DNA from: Amia ocellicauda
Taxonomy: Eukaryota; Chordata; Actinopteri; Amiiformes; Amiidae
Assembly (NCBI RefSeq): GCF_036373705.1
Contig: NC_089857.1
Coordinates: 39,814,784 to 39,878,783 of the forward strand
Length of the DNA: 64,000 nucleotides
Direction of reading: 5' to 3'
In this document: positions 14,061 to 28,100 of the stretch, piece after piece
Numbering within the stretch: position 1 is the first letter of the stretch
Layout of the letters: each line of letters begins with the position of its first letter
Notes under the pieces: model-generated
Database searches by the model: none
The model's input: the letters and a program-made list of their open reading frames with translations, nothing else
Told to the model about the DNA's origin: nothing
Program-made: the position numbers and the translations under genes

Positions 14061-15285
14061 TACACTCACCTAAAGGATTATTAGGAACACCTGTTCAATT
14101 TCTCATTAATGCAATTATCTAATCAACCAATCACATGGCAGTTGCTTCAATGCATTTAGGGGTGTGGTCCTGGTCAAGACAATCTCCTGAACTCCAAACT
14201 GAATGTCTGAATGGGAAAGAATGGTGATTTAAGCAATTTTGATCGTGGCATGGTTGTTGGTGCCAGACGGGCCGGTCTGAGTATTTCACAATCTGCTCAG
14301 TTACTGGGATTTTCACACACAACCATTTCTAGGGTTTACAAAGAATGGTGTGAAAAGGGAAAAACATCCAGTATGCGGCAGTCCTGTGGGCCAAAATGCC
14401 TTGTTGATGCTAGAGGTCAGAGGAGAATGGGCCGACTGATTCAAGTTGATAGAAGATCAACTTTGACTGAAATAACCACTCGTTACAACCGAGGTATGCA
14501 GCAAAGCATTTGTGAAGCCACAACACGTACAACCTTGAGGCGGATGGGCTACAACAGCAGAAGACCCCACCGGGTACCACTCATCTCCACTACAAATAGG
14601 AAAAAGAGGCTACAATTTGCACAAGCTCACCAAAATTGGACAGTTGAAGAGTGGAAAAATGTTGCTTGGTCTGATGAGTCTCGATTTCTGTTGAGACATT
14701 CAGATGGTAGAGTCAGAATTTGGCGTAAACAGAATGAGAACATGGATCCATCATGCCTTGTTACCACTGTGCAGGCTGGTGGTGGTGGTGTAATGGTGTG
14801 GGGGATGTTTTCTTGGAACACTTTAGGCCCCTTAGTGCCAATTGGGCATCGTTTAAATGCCACGGCCTACCTGAGCATTGTTTCTGACCATGTCCATCCC
14901 TTTATAACCACCATGTACCCATCCTCTGATGGCTACTTCCAGCAGGATAATGCACCATGTCACAAAGGTCGAATCATTTCAAATTGGTTCCTTGAACATG
15001 ACAATGAGTTCACTGTACTAAACTGGCCCCCACAGTCACCAGATCTCAACCCAACAGAGCATCTTTGGGATGTGGTGGAACGGGAGCTTCGTGCCCTGGA
15101 TGTGCATCCCACAAATCTCCATCAACTGCAAGATGCTATCCTATCAATATGGGCCAACATTTCTAAAGAATGCCTTCAGCACCTTGTTGAATCAATGCCA
15201 CGTAGAATTAAGGCAGTTCTGAAGGCGAAAGGGGGTCAAACACAGTATTAGTATGGTGTTCCTAATAATCCTTTAGGTGAGTGTA
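14061..15285 (+). mobile_element. Complete Tc1/mariner element, DD36E (Incomer-like)
   Basis: The element is 1225 bp long. The 31-base ends at 14061-14091 and 15255-15285 are perfect inverted copies beginning TACACTCACCTAAAGGATTA, and are bordered by further TA dinucleotides (14059-14060 and 15286-15287), fitting insertion at TA. It carries one uninterrupted transposase frame on the plus strand. It sits in CDC42SE2 intron 1 in the sense orientation, about 2.5 kb after the first-exon donor. Identical ends and an intact frame indicate recent insertion. Whether the outermost TA belongs to the end or the target duplication cannot be decided. Confidence 0.95.
14211..15251 (+). CDS. Tc1/mariner transposase, DD36E type, 346 residues
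   Basis: This is a cut-and-paste DNA transposase. Residues about 1-60 form the first helix-turn-helix of the paired-like DNA-binding region (GLSISQSAQLLGFSHTTISR), and a second follows. SRRPH at 116-120 is the GRPR-like linker. Catalytic residues are Asp155 in WSDESRF, Asp246 in FQQDNAPCHK and Glu283 in SPDLNPTEHLWD. There are 36 residues between the second Asp and the Glu, rather than the 34 of classic Tc1. DD36E defines the family reported as Incomer, known from many fishes and other animals. The frame is full length. One oddity is NPTE where Tc1 transposases nearly always have NPIE, which may weaken activity. It is not a host gene. Confidence 0.95.
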   Translation: MGKNGDLSNFDRGMVVGARRAGLSISQSAQLLGFSHTTISRVYKEWCEKGKTSSMRQSCGPKCLVDARGQRRMGRLIQVDRRSTLTEITTRYNRGMQQSICEATTRTTLRRMGYNSRRPHRVPLISTTNRKKRLQFAQAHQNWTVEEWKNVAWSDESRFLLRHSDGRVRIWRKQNENMDPSCLVTTVQAGGGGVMVWGMFSWNTLGPLVPIGHRLNATAYLSIVSDHVHPFITTMYPSSDGYFQQDNAPCHKGRIISNWFLEHDNEFTVLNWPPQSPDLNPTEHLWDVVERELRALDVHPTNLHQLQDAILSIWANISKECLQHLVESMPRRIKAVLKAKGGQTQY

Positions 15286-17009
15286 TATGTACTGTGCTGA
15301 CTGCAAAGGTTCCCACTGTTCTTGGGTAGGCTATGTTGGCTGACATAACAGTCGCAACATGATTTGCATCACTGTATGTTAATGCAGAGTTTGTTTATTT
15401 TTAATTTTGTTAAACTGGTTGAAAATAAAGTCAGTTTTGGTTTCAAATATAATTCTTTAGTATTCCAAGATTGGCCTATATATAGATTTTATGTCATGTC
15501 ATAATGCATCATGCCTTGAATCACTGGCCACATTACTACATGTAAGGGGGAATATTAGACTGAATTCTAGTCATGCAGAGTTGATCATTGCTCCTTTAAC
15601 TGTTAAAAGCCATGTTTGGGCATTTATTGGGAATGCATTTACCTCCATCTAGCTTAAGAATGCACATTTCGAGTAGATTCCAGTACTTCTTGTTTGGTGC
15701 TTTGTTTTTCAGTTTTTAGATCACATATGTATAGTGGTGTAATGCCGGGTTCAGTAGGTCTTGTTTAGTGGGCATAGTTAATACTTAAGTGCCTTTAAAA
15801 TCTAATCTCAAAGTGCTTTAAAACAAGCAGTGTAATCCACCTATAACTCATTTGAAGAGCTTTCCTGTGCATCTGCAGAGCTCTGTGTCTGTTTACCTGT
15901 CTTAATTAAGTGGCGAACAATCCTGGTCCTAGAGAGATACACGTTTCCTTATTGACAACTTTTGTCAGTCTTCTCGTCACATGGAGAAAAGTGGGGAATT
16001 GTTCAAATAAAGGAATTATTCTGATGCTGTAAGAAATTCGATTCTCTCTTTGGGACAGCGCTCTGAATCAACAAGCCCTGACAACTAGATCTGTGCACCT
16101 GTAGTTCCCACCTGCTTCCACTGTGATTCCCACACATGCTCACATGGAGTAGGTTTTTAAAGTTGCCCCTAAACTAATGTAATTATTTTCATGCATTTAC
16201 TTCCAATTCTTTCTAGATCTGATAGGCTGTTTGCTACAGTAAAACCCAAAACTTTAATTGTCTTTGGATTTGTTTTGTTATTTGGGGATTGGTCAAAGAC
16301 TGGAACAACTTTTTGAACCCTGACTTGCACAAGCTAAAGATGGTAAGATGAAGTAGCTTTGACCAGTGATTTATTGGCTGCTGGTGTCTGTGACTGACTT
16401 TGCAGGAGTTTTCTGACCTCACTGAAAGGAGAGATAAGGAAACACTTAGCTGCTACTGCTCCTTCAGTGCCACTCTACACCTGGCACAGACACTTTTTTT
16501 CAAAGGGCCCTATATCCCTGCACTTATCTCAATACATTTTCCCAACTCCTTACCTGATGGCTGTTTAGAGAGGGTTTGAGATACAGATACCACAAGCTGA
16601 ATAAGACCTATTGAGCAGCCTATAGTTTGGCCTATCTTCCCCAATAAATGTTCTCACTAAATGTTTTTGAACACGTATATATTAATTTTCTTTAGAAAAT
16701 ATAGTCTAAACTTTTCACTACTAAGACCTAATTGTACCTTTAAGTAACTCATGTTCTCAAAGTATTTATTTTTAAACATCAAATGCACTGTCATTCATTT
16801 AAGTGCAATGCAAACAAGTTTAAAGCATGAGTGTGGATGTTTTTAATTAACTAAAGCCTTTGCAAGCTCACAGTTGCTAACTATTAAACACTGTTCATGC
16901 TATATCAGATGATGAGCTCAATGCAGTCTACTTATGCAGTTTGGTTTACATAGTTCATTGGTCACATGACCTGTACGTGGCATTGTGTTCAGCACACTAA
17001 ACATCCTGC

Positions 17010-17200
17010 GGGCAGCAGTGTGGAGTGGTCAGGGCTCTGGACTCTATAGTGGAGGGTTGTGGGTTCAGTCGCAGGTGGGGGACACTGCTGTTGTATCCTT
17101 GATCGAGATACTGTACCTAGATTACTCCTGTAAAAACCCAGCCGTATAAATGGGTAATTGTACATCAAAAGAATGTGATTTATTGTAAGTCGCCCTGAAA
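17010..17200 (+). mobile_element. tRNA-derived SINE
   Basis: The copy starts gggcagcagtgtggagtggt, has a polymerase III B-box-like ggttcagtcgc near 17062-17072, continues through aaatgggtaattgta, and ends in the conserved tail ttgtaagtcgccct. The same head and tail occur inverted at 29616-29807. It is a dispersed repeat, not a functional tRNA gene: no cloverleaf can be drawn beyond the promoter boxes. Confidence 0.8.
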
Positions 17201-17459
17201 TATATTTTGCACACCATTTGCCCTTAATTCATAATTTGTTAGCTTTTCAGTGAACTTAACGCCTGTTCAATAACAAGGCAATTTTAAAGATTTACCTTAA
17301 AACAGATTTGGCTAGAATGTTTTATTCAATATTTCTACCCCGGCTTCATCGGAAGCTATTCATTATAGATGTGATGTGAATCATCTGAACCTTTTATTCT
17401 TTTTTGGTTGCTGCCCTTGCTTGCTTAGGGTTTTTTGTTTGTTTTTTTACATACAATAA

Positions 17460-17485
17460 CCAGTCTAACCAGTCTAACCAGTCTA
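17460..17485. repeat. Short tandem repeat of a 10-base unit
   Basis: The unit ccagtctaac is repeated, with the third copy cut short. It is too small to be more than a local duplication. Confidence 0.6.
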
Positions 17486-20400
17486 TTGGTTGAACAAGTT
17501 GGAAATGTAACCCTTTGATTAGCAATAATCATTATGAGTTTGTAATGGAAAGCCCTATTACTTTACCTGCGTTATTCATTTTGGGGAAACATGATATAAT
17601 ATTAACCCTACATTACATCTTCAGGTCTTCCGTCTCACCGAATACTGCAATTCTGGTGTGATTGATTATGGTATGTAAGGATTTTTTTTTTGTATCTTTG
17701 GTTGATTTCATTTGATCTCAGTAGTAGTGTAAATGCACCAGTGCGTCTAAAGCTTCCTTAGTCAACAACTAATATGAATAAATACATGTTTTAATGTGGT
17801 AAATGAACCTTTCAGTAACAGAAGCAGTTGTCTAACAGTGTGCATACAGTAGGCTACATTAGCTTTCATGGAACCTGTAGCGTAACTGCAGACTCTTTAA
17901 ACATGAAATGGTTTTTGTTTGGGGTTGTTAGTGGAGACTGGTTTATGTTTATTTGCTGTCTGGCTGCCAGGTGTAAGTAATCATGTCAGTATTTAAAAAA
18001 AAAAAACCTGACAGTTTATCATTCGTCAACTCGGGGAAAGGTGTAAAGAGTGCCTGTCAGAAATTGTTTCATAGATGTGTAATATCAGCGCCCTTTGATA
18101 TTGCAGACAAAAGGACTATGTAGGCAAACTTACAGATATTTATTTTAACAGGTAGGATGTGTTGAACAAATTCATCATTGCAGATGCAACAAAACACATT
18201 GTCCATGGCACCTTTTTCTTCGCAATCTTAAAAATAAATAAAACATGGGAAAGTGTGAAATTCTTTGGAAATACTTAAATGTTGCAAAGTGCCAAGATAT
18301 TACTACTGGTCACATTTAACTTACCAGTGAAAATCTGCAGCCACGTCAAAACAATGATCAAAGTTCTGGTTTGGCCTTTGAAATAATTTGAATTACAATT
18401 TGAAATATAAGTGAAGGATTTGGATTGTGTTTAAATAATATCTGGACATTAAACACTGGAACTCGGGCTATGAAGTAATTACAGTATTTTGCTCAGAGTA
18501 CTTGTTTTTCCTTTTTAAATCATTGATGGAGATAAGATTGGGCAAACGCAGCTCCAGCTACATTCTGATACTTGAAGCCATATCCATGGCAACAGAAAAT
18601 ACATCAAAGGATCCGTAACCCAATAACAATATCGCAGTGCATTAAAGAGCGACTCCTCTGAAATAAGTTCAGTTCCCAACATGCAGCACATCTGAAGTCT
18701 TCCTTTGTTAATTTTACACAGACGTGTAAAAATATGTGGTTTAAGAAAATGGGAGCTGAAAAATGACCAAATACTCAAACTATTCTTTCTACTATGCAGT
18801 AGTATGCATTAGTGATCGCATGGGATCATGTTGTGGATAACAGCAGGTATGTTAGTGCCTGTGATACTATTTGAGTTAGAATAAGTGTGTGTTAGAAGCA
18901 GGGATACTAAAGCATGTAGCTTGAGTTGTAATAGTAGTGTAAGTAGGTTACCATGTGATTAGTACATTCTGTCTAGTGAAAGGGATTGTCAGAACATAAT
19001 TAATAATAAAGAACCTCCAAGAAAACTGATCTCTGCATGTTGTCACTTACAGGATAATAATGATGTCTCTGTGTGTTTGTGTTCCACATTATGTAAGAAT
19101 TTGTGGACACTGGAGACGGTTGTGAAGTGGAGACCAGTGTTGGACACTTATCGGGGTCAGTGATTTTTACCACAAACCTCAGTTCCGCATCTGAGAAAAC
19201 GTCACAGACCTTTATCATTTGCTCTGCAGGCCATGTGATTTTTTTGGTCCCCCGTGAAAGGAGGATGTCAACTGAGTTGCCAACTGCAGTAATCATTTTG
19301 TTATGCTACCCAGGAACCTGGCCAAGAACCTTCAAACTCACCATTTACAGATCTCTCATGGCTTTGGGTTTAGGCTACGTCTTGCCAATTGTTACTGGAT
19401 TCAGGGTTTTCCTCCACATGTGGAGGGTATAACATTTGTTTGATTGTACCCTGTCTTTTCCCTTTTTTGGTTTCACCTGTGAAGCCCTGTGTTTATATTT
19501 AATGTTCCTCTGTGGCTATTATAGTTGCAGAAGCAGGACATTCTTACTTGAAATTTAATTTTAATTCAAAACGCAACACTTTTCTACAGAGTAGAATGAG
19601 AAAAGTACTCTGTTGGAAATTAAATGGAAATGTTCAGCTTTTCAATTTGAGACATTATTAATAGTTTGCTGGGAGGGAATGCAGGAGATGCCGATGAAAT
19701 GGTGAGTTAGTTTTTCTCTCTATTAAATCAAGGTCATAATACGGAGGCAGCTATTGCTGTAACTATTGTAGCAAAGATTAACAAACATGCTTCAATATGG
19801 AAAGGGAAACGTGCTTTTAAGAAAAGAAAAAAAAATCTAGCAGTAAAAAGAACAGTTGCACAAAGACAGGACTTTGTGAGCTGAAGCCAGATCCAGAGCA
19901 GCACTGGGCGGTGTCTCCTGAACAGCATGGAGGTATTACTGGGTGTGGGGTTTATTGGATAATTAGGTAGGGTTGCAGAACTGTTATCTGTTGATCCTCC
20001 TTAACCCTGTACTTCAGGTGTTGAGACGGGCAGCAGGCTAGCGCAGGACTCTGGGTCCAGCCAAGGACCTCTTTCTGGTTGACGACGGACAGGCGCATTC
20101 CTTGCCAAATTGCAGGAATCCTGTGCGCCTGGATTAATTAGTTTTTGGCGTACAATTGAAATCGAAAGCTGGACGCTAAGACTGCAGGATATGAAGTGAT
20201 GTCCACCAGTTCTCCGGTTTTAGCAAGTTTTTCACTTTAATTTGCACTTGGACAGTTTGGCCACCCTTGCATTCTGCATACGTGCTTGTCATTGAAGGAT
20301 CTGATTGAAGAAAGAATCACTGCCTTGGTGGTGTCTATATCTCGGGTAAATCTTGTTTTTAATTGAATTGCGTGTTCAACACTGTTTTGGTTCTCGCATC

Positions 20401-23400
20401 ATGTGCGTCAGAGTAGCAGCCAAGTACACTAGAATGACAACTGCAGCGTGTCACATGCTCTTATGTAACAGTGTTGCAGCATGCTGTTTTGTAAATCTCA
20501 ACAGCTGCTGTATTACCAGAGTCTTTAAGCAAACAAGCCTGGGGGCATTGTTCAGCCTCCTCCCGTTTCCGAAAGATACACACGGGCTTGTATACCAGCT
20601 TCTGGTCCCCTAAATACACCCTGAACCTGGGAGTTCGTACACCCCGGACCACCTTTCTGCATAAGAAATATGCGTTTCCGGCCTCATTCTGGTCAAGGGG
20701 TGCCCCGCCTTGCCGTCTTTGCAGCTCTCAGACTGGCAGACTCTGTTAACCCCAGGCAAGGTCTCAGTCTCTGATCAAATCCAAATCCATACGACCCTCC
20801 CTTAACCTCTCGAGTTGGTCCGTCTGTGTTTTATCTTGAACTCGAGTCATTTGAATTGATGTCAGAATGCCTCCGTGACCCACCATGGAAACCACCTGAA
20901 GAATAAAGTAAACAAAGGCCTAGGTTGAGCGAAGCTGAGTGTTTTGTTTTTCTGATTTTAAATTGTGGTACATCCAGTAAATATTTTTTGTTCTAGCTAC
21001 AATGTTGAATGATGCTTTTTTTATAACAACACCTGGCTGGAAAACACAACACAACACATGAATGAAACCTAATTTTATTTTTATTTTATCTTTTATATGA
21101 TAATATAACATGCTCCTCTTAAGAACCACAATTGATTTTCCTTCATTCTTTTCAGAATAATTATAATTTAAAGAATAATTTAAAATCATGCTTTGATCAA
21201 GCATTGATCATTTTATATATTTCGTAATTTGTAGTACCAACTGCTATCAAACATTTGGTAATTGTCTTTAACAATTCTAATATCTCTATCACTAGTAGTT
21301 TAAAATTACAATTCATATAGTAAGATGTTAATTGTTTGTGTTGTGGAGGAGGCAAAAACTTTGACAATGTTGTGGATTCCTCTTATAGTGCTAAAATATT
21401 GCCTGCTATCTGTACCGTGAGCAGTGATTGGATCATCCCAGGCAGCCGCTGTTTGGCTGCTGTTTTTACTGTTGCCCGTGGGCCTTTTCCAATTATTACT
21501 TTACCCCAATGCTGCAGCTGGTGCTATTCATTTTATAGTAAACGTTTCATTATCTTCGAATTTACGGAAAAATAATTTCCTTTCTGGGATTCATTGTCCT
21601 TTTGGTGGTCGTAAACCTGCTGTAATGTTACCCATTGTGTTTGTTGAGCTTAATTTTTGTGTTTATGAAATAAACGAATGGCAGTCGCTAGGGAAGACGC
21701 GTGTAAGCTTTTGCTCAATTCTGGGTGCTTTTGTTTGCTCATTATGGATTTGTGTTTCTGGTTCTAATCATTTTGTATTCCCTCAGGGAAATCGCTGTTG
21801 TCTTTTAAAATAATATTAATAATTGTGGCTACAGAGATTGTTATTCTAGCTCAGGGGTTTAGAGTTTGAAAATAAGGTGACTTATTTTTGCTGATTTTCA
21901 GTGAGTGCAGCATGGACTCTAATTTTATTAAGATAATTGTGGGAAATTTTCCAGCATACCCATTTGGATTTTATAACCTACGTCATGTCGGACGTGGGTT
22001 GTCTTCACCCGTATGCCCCTACTTTAATTGCCAACTGCAGAAAACAAGACAAGACGACATTTCAGCTCTGCATGCTCAATATACACCTGTACTCAAGTCC
22101 TGCATCTCGCATGCTATATTGCTCTAACCTGTACTATATTTAATTCCTGTATACAATCTTGTATAAATCTGTAGTTTTGTGTTAATGCGAGTCACCTTCA
22201 GCAAAGTCCCTGATTAATAAACCACAATATTAATGCTCTGATAGTGTGTGCTCTCGTGCTACTTTTATACTTTCTGTAACAAACAAGTAATGTCCACCTA
22301 TCTTGACAGGATGAGTAATGGAGGGCCTGAGAACAACAAAACCTTTGTTTAGATTTAAACTCATTTAATACGGCTAAAGCAGTACATTTTGTAACATTTC
22401 GTTGGAAAAAACATTTAACTGAACACATCATAAGTCCCTGTCTGTCAAACTAACTTAAATGTAGCAGATCCCATTGGTATTTTGATTCAGTGTCTGACAA
22501 GATCTTACTCGGATACACGGACCAACGCAACAAAAAGACATCTGTAGAGCTGATGTAAGATGTTCATAACTTAATTCAGAAGCTTATATAATTGAACAAG
22601 ACTGTTTAGATTCAGGTTTTGTTTATACAATATTAGCCTAAAACGATAACATTTATTTTAAAGTCAGTATTGGTTTGTACTTTAAAGTCCACAATGCTTC
22701 ATTGTCCGTATTGGATAGTTCAGTTACACCCTTACATAGTGACTGACAGTTCGAAATTATCCTCGGACCGCACAAACCACTTCTTCTGACCGACTTTTCA
22801 GCTGAAGTCCCGTGTCAACAACCTTGCCATCGCCTCTGTGAATCTTGTGAAGATATTTTATGACTCCAAGCCAACCATTGTATGCACGCTTAGTTATACA
22901 GTGTGTGGGATTGCTGTGTGTGGAATTGTTACAAGCATTGTTTTGTTTGGATTTCTTCTCTCTAGACACTGGACGGTTTACTAGCGGATTGAACAACGTC
23001 TCAAGGTGTTTGTCAGTTGAAGAGTGACGCGCCTTCCTAAATTCTGCAGCATCCCGTAATTAGCAAAACTCATCCCTCTAAGATTATGAAGTTGGCAAGA
23101 GGTTTATGGTGTGCAAAACTATAAGGGAATGTGAATGTTTTGAAGTTTGTTTTGTTTAAGCCGAGTGTGACACCGGTTTATTGCAGTATTTAACGTATCC
23201 CTCACATTGTCTGAATGTGTATAATTTTCAGGGGTTGACACGTTTGAAAGAGACTGATTTTGTGAACATTTTGGTTTAAAAGCCAGTATTTTATCGTGGT
23301 AGTATCTGCCCATGTAATAAATACATGTAGTAAATGAACAGGTCTACACTAGCATACATACCACACAAATGTATATATTTTAAAGTTGCATTGGCACTAA

Positions 23401-25069
23401 CATTGTATAATGTAAGACTGAAAGCAGAGAGGGAGTGAAACTTTAACCCTGTAACTTGAAACTTACATAATTGATTTATATGATATTGTAGAACAAAACT
23501 AGAAATTTGTAGTGACATTATCATAAAGTATCATAACTTCATATAAGTTTTTGTCTATGTATAAATAAATATCCTCCAGGTGTATGTTTGTTTCTCTGTC
23601 ACAATTAACTTTTTCAGATATCCTAATAATGTTAAGTACCAGTAATGTGAATGAAGTGGCTGATTACTGTAATTAGATTAGCCATGCCTCATGTTTAAGA
23701 AGAATAACACTGAACTAATCCAGGTATTTTACTCTGCAGCAGCCCTTTAAGGTGAAGACTAATCCACTATGGAAACTGTCATCGGCTAATATTTCAGAGT
23801 TTCATCAACGTACGGCCCCATCATTGAAAGCCTTTGGCAACTAAAACATTCCCAGGGTCCTGTTAAAATGCGTAAAGGTCACACAAACAAAAGATTCAGT
23901 TGTTGTTCAGTAAATTCCTTATTTGTTCTCACATTGGACATGTGATTAGAACTTTGTGCACTGTTCAGGGATTGTGACCAATATCATCTTTTGATCAATC
24001 ATGTCTATTTTAAGTTCCAGGAAACTTGCTCTTTTCTCTTCACTTCCATTAGGTCCAACTTTTTAAATCTTGCATTTGTGTTCATTGACACATTTGTTCT
24101 AGTTGGGGGGAGAGTAAAGGGAAGTTAATGGGAAGTATCATCTTTAATGCTTCAGTATGGTTCATTTGTACTTTTATTTTGTGACCTTCCTCTGTTGATA
24201 GAAAAGGGAATTCCAGGATCTGACCTGTTTAAAAGTAGCTTGTGCAGTGTTGCTGTACTGGTAACTGGTGATCCAGGTGACGTTTATGATGGCATACCTG
24301 CTACATGTTCACAACCTGAATAAGCTGGGGATGGTCTGTAAACCATATTCCCCCTTTATGTTTAAGAATATTGTAATCAAGAAAAAGCAATATGGAGTGG
24401 GTTATGGACTCGGGGAGCTTTGGGGTAAAGATGCTTCATTCCTTACCCAATATGACATTAGCCTTATAAAGAAGTGCTGCTTACAGGGTATCGAGTTACT
24501 GTATCGGCAATTCAGCGGATGTAAAAACAAAAAAGGTTGCAGGAAACCACTTGGACCCACAGACAACCACACAGCAGAATACAGAATGAGGCGATTTGTG
24601 TGTGCGATCACATTTTTCATATTGCCTCCAGTAGCTTGGCCTGGTTTTTGATTACAGCTCCTGGTAATGAGAGCTTTCTGCAGATTCAGTTTCTCCATCT
24701 TCCGAGCAAAACCTTCATTAAGTGAAGAATGTGTAGCCATGGCAACCAAAAGAGGTGAGGATCGTCTGTGTCGCTTGCTGTTAGTTTAGTATTAGGGAGT
24801 TTCCAGCAGGTTTTGTCAAGCAGTTTTTATTTTTTACCTTACTTGTGCGGGAAAACACTGGTAAGGTATTTAATTTCAAAAGGCATTTTATTATATTCTA
24901 GCAAATTAGAAATAAATATCGGCACATGATTAAACTATAAAGTTTTTGTTAGGTGTATTTATTTGTACACTACTGGACAATTACATTATTAAAAAGCTGA
25001 AATAAACAGCTGCTTACTTGCTGTTAGTTGTCTTTAATAGATGTGTTTACATGTGGTAATCATCAAATG

Positions 25070-25128
25070 TGTGTGTGTGTGTGTATATATATAATATATA
25101 ATATATATATATATAAAAAAAAAAAACT
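25070..25128. repeat. (GT)n/(TA)n/(A)n simple repeat
   Basis: This is a compound run of GT, TA and A in CDC42SE2 intron 1. Confidence 0.75.
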
Positions 25129-28100
25129 ATTTCAGATGCAGAAAGCTTTTTATATGTATTTAAATGCAGGCCCGAAAGCTGTAGAGAGGTTACAATAACA
25201 CGGTCTCAGATTTTCTCCATGTTGTTATCATTTCAGATATAACATTTTTCACATCGGTGGTAAGAGCCGCCAGCTATAATAACACGCTGAGTGATTCTAA
25301 GAGTGTTAAAGCGGCTATAATGTATTGTATATTATTGTTATTGAGTAAGTAATAAGTAACATGTTGAAAGTTGACTACACAATATTATTTCAATGTGATG
25401 TTAAAACTATTCATAAATGTTAAATTATTCTTAAACTGTTATGTAGAGTAACATTGTAGATCCAGCACCAAAAGAAACAAAAGTGAGAGATGCCAGTGGT
25501 TAATGGCCCTGTTTACAGCTGTCTCATTTGAAGTGTAATCGCTCATTTACATCCGAAGTGTGGGGGTGTTGGGAAGGGCTCTGAAGCCTGTCAGGTTTGT
25601 AACAATGCTTAGCAGTACTGTGAGCTACTTTTTAATGAAAAGCCGCCGCGCCGCCATTCTCACATTTGGGACCCTGCGGTGTCTGTTTTAATAATCCGAC
25701 ACAATCGCTGTTATTACAGTAATAGTGTTGTCATTGAAAGTGGACACATGGAAGGTTTTGAGTAAGTGTATACTTAGGCTATTACCCCTACACCTGGTAC
25801 TTGCTTTTTGATATCATCAGTCTCTAGCAGGTTTTATTTCGTTAAATTAAAACAAAAGATAACTTCCTAATAGAAGGTTATATATATATTTTTTTTCATC
25901 CGAAAATTCTCTGTTAAAAACACCCTTAATATGGTTGGCCTCTATTCGCAGGCCGGTCAGCACAAATCCTTTGTGGTTCCTGGGAGGCGAGATGATTGGT
26001 GGCGATAGTGGTAGAACACGAGTTACTCGGTATAATAAAAGCCCTGCTATCACTGTAATTCATTGTAGCCAAAATGACCAGGCAGCTTCACCAGTTTCTC
26101 GCCGTGTAATCTCGTCCTGGGCAATTGCTTCAGAGTTATTTTCTTCCTCGGGTCTGCAGTGGAAAGCTTGATTGCATTTGGGAGTTCCCCTCTTGTACCA
26201 CAGCACCTTGATAGCTTTAAGCAATGTACAAGCTCACCCCTCGCAAGACTTTTTGTGCAGGTCCTTAATTAGATGATCAATACTGTCATCGCTAAAGTAA
26301 AACCAAGTCCCTGATGTGATTCATATCATGCAGTAGCACAGCAGAGTGTGCTTGGCAGGTGCTGCATTGTCTGGCACGTATTCAAGTATGAGTTTCCTGC
26401 AGTTGGAATACATTATCAGAACTACTGTGCCGAGCTGGAAAGCCACTACCAAATAGACCTCAAATACAGAACATTCCCCTCGTCATTTTACATCGAATAA
26501 TGGGCTGGAGAAGACATTCAATCAAATGCATTTGATGGTAGAGGTGAGCCATGTGCAATCACTTAAGTCCTACAGAATGGTGCCTGCAATCAGAAAAACT
26601 GGTATATAACTTAATACCTTTCAAGTTAATCAGGCTGAGAATTATCTGTAGACCTCATCCATGTTATTTTGTTGTTGGAACCACATGGAATTTATTTTAA
26701 TCTTCTTACTATTACATATTTTTCCAGTTCAGTAGCATTACGATAATTTCTCAGGCATTCAGTGGATTAATAACTAGAATTTATGATAATTCTTCAGACG
26801 TCCTTTCGCATTGAATGCTGGTGCATGTTTGTGGCATTATTAGATGTTGATTAATTTTGTTTTTGGAGGGAGTTTTTTAGTTGTATTGTTTGGCAGTTCT
26901 TTCTGAAGCAACTCTGTACACAAGGAGACACTGTGCAACAAATGGAAAACAGTCCTGACATCTCCCTGTTAAATAACACTTCCCAGATTTATATGAGGGG
27001 CTCTCTGAGATTTCACTGAGTTCCCTCAGGATGTTAACAGCTTACCTACCCAATGAAAGTTCAGAATCATGCCAGGTTTTCTGAACCTGCTATGAAGTTA
27101 CAGCATGCAGAATCACTTGGAGATTTGAGAGGGCACACATGTTCTTTTGTCAGTTGTTTATTAGGACAACAATTGTTTGGGGTTGGATCACCTTGCCACT
27201 CTAAGACTAGCCCCCGTAGAAGGCCCATTTGACTGTAGTAGCCTGGCAACTTTACCTGGTCTAGTTGATGGGTGATGAGACTCTTAGCAGTGACCCAACT
27301 TCCTAGACTTCTACCCACTCTCGTGTTATAACACTACCAAGTCCCAAGATGTGCTTCTAAGCCACCGTTTTGTAATTGATGATCTAATACCCTACTTCTT
27401 AACAATTACCTCTTAGTTTAGGTGACATCGTCTCTCATCATGTGCATGAGAACACTAAGTGCTTGTTCTTCCCGGTCAGGTGGACTAGGTTGGGTTTTTA
27501 AATCGCAATCGGAAAAAGAATGGCGTTCACAAGAAAAGCCATTTAAGGAAGGATGGGAAGGTAAAGACTACCTCATGAATTAAACCCAAGTTGCTAGGCA
27601 AAGCTGTAGATTCAAATTAAAATGCAAAGCTGTTACTCTTGTCAATGCTCTGCAGTGAAAGCTTGATCTTAACACACCAATGTCAGTGCATGTTTAAAAA
27701 GCGTAGGAGACCATTAAGATTCAACTTTAGTAAGTACAGCTTGTCCTGGTCTTTGTTGGGTATTTTGTTTTTGTTCTGAAGAAATTCAGTACAATGAATT
27801 ACAATGTTGCCTTCTGAGAATTATGCTGACTTCACTGTCCGGGAGATTGTTGCACCTGAATCCGTGGCCTCTGGGAAATGAAGAATGACGATTGTGCTTG
27901 GGCTGGAAATGACTGTCACGACCGGTTACGAGTGCCTGGCAACTGTACTAATGCTACTGTAGACAAAGAAACTGTAAAGGAACTATAAATCATCTTCTTG
28001 TGTTTGCAGTACTTTTTGCAATAAAACGAAAAGAAAGACGAGATCAAAAGTGATTACATGCGGAAATATTGAGAAATTTAAATTTTATGACATGAAAAAC

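Noticed and set aside
17010..17085. Possible tRNA gene
   Set aside because: Polymerase III boxes are present but no cloverleaf forms, and the same sequence recurs elsewhere with a SINE tail.
22757..22996. 79-codon minus-strand frame with a protein-like composition
   Set aside because: It is short, matches no family I can name, and has no convincing flanking splice sites.
24268..24749. Open frames of 127 (plus) and 115 (minus) codons
   Set aside because: Neither product is recognised, and a possible donor-like site nearby is not enough to call an exon.
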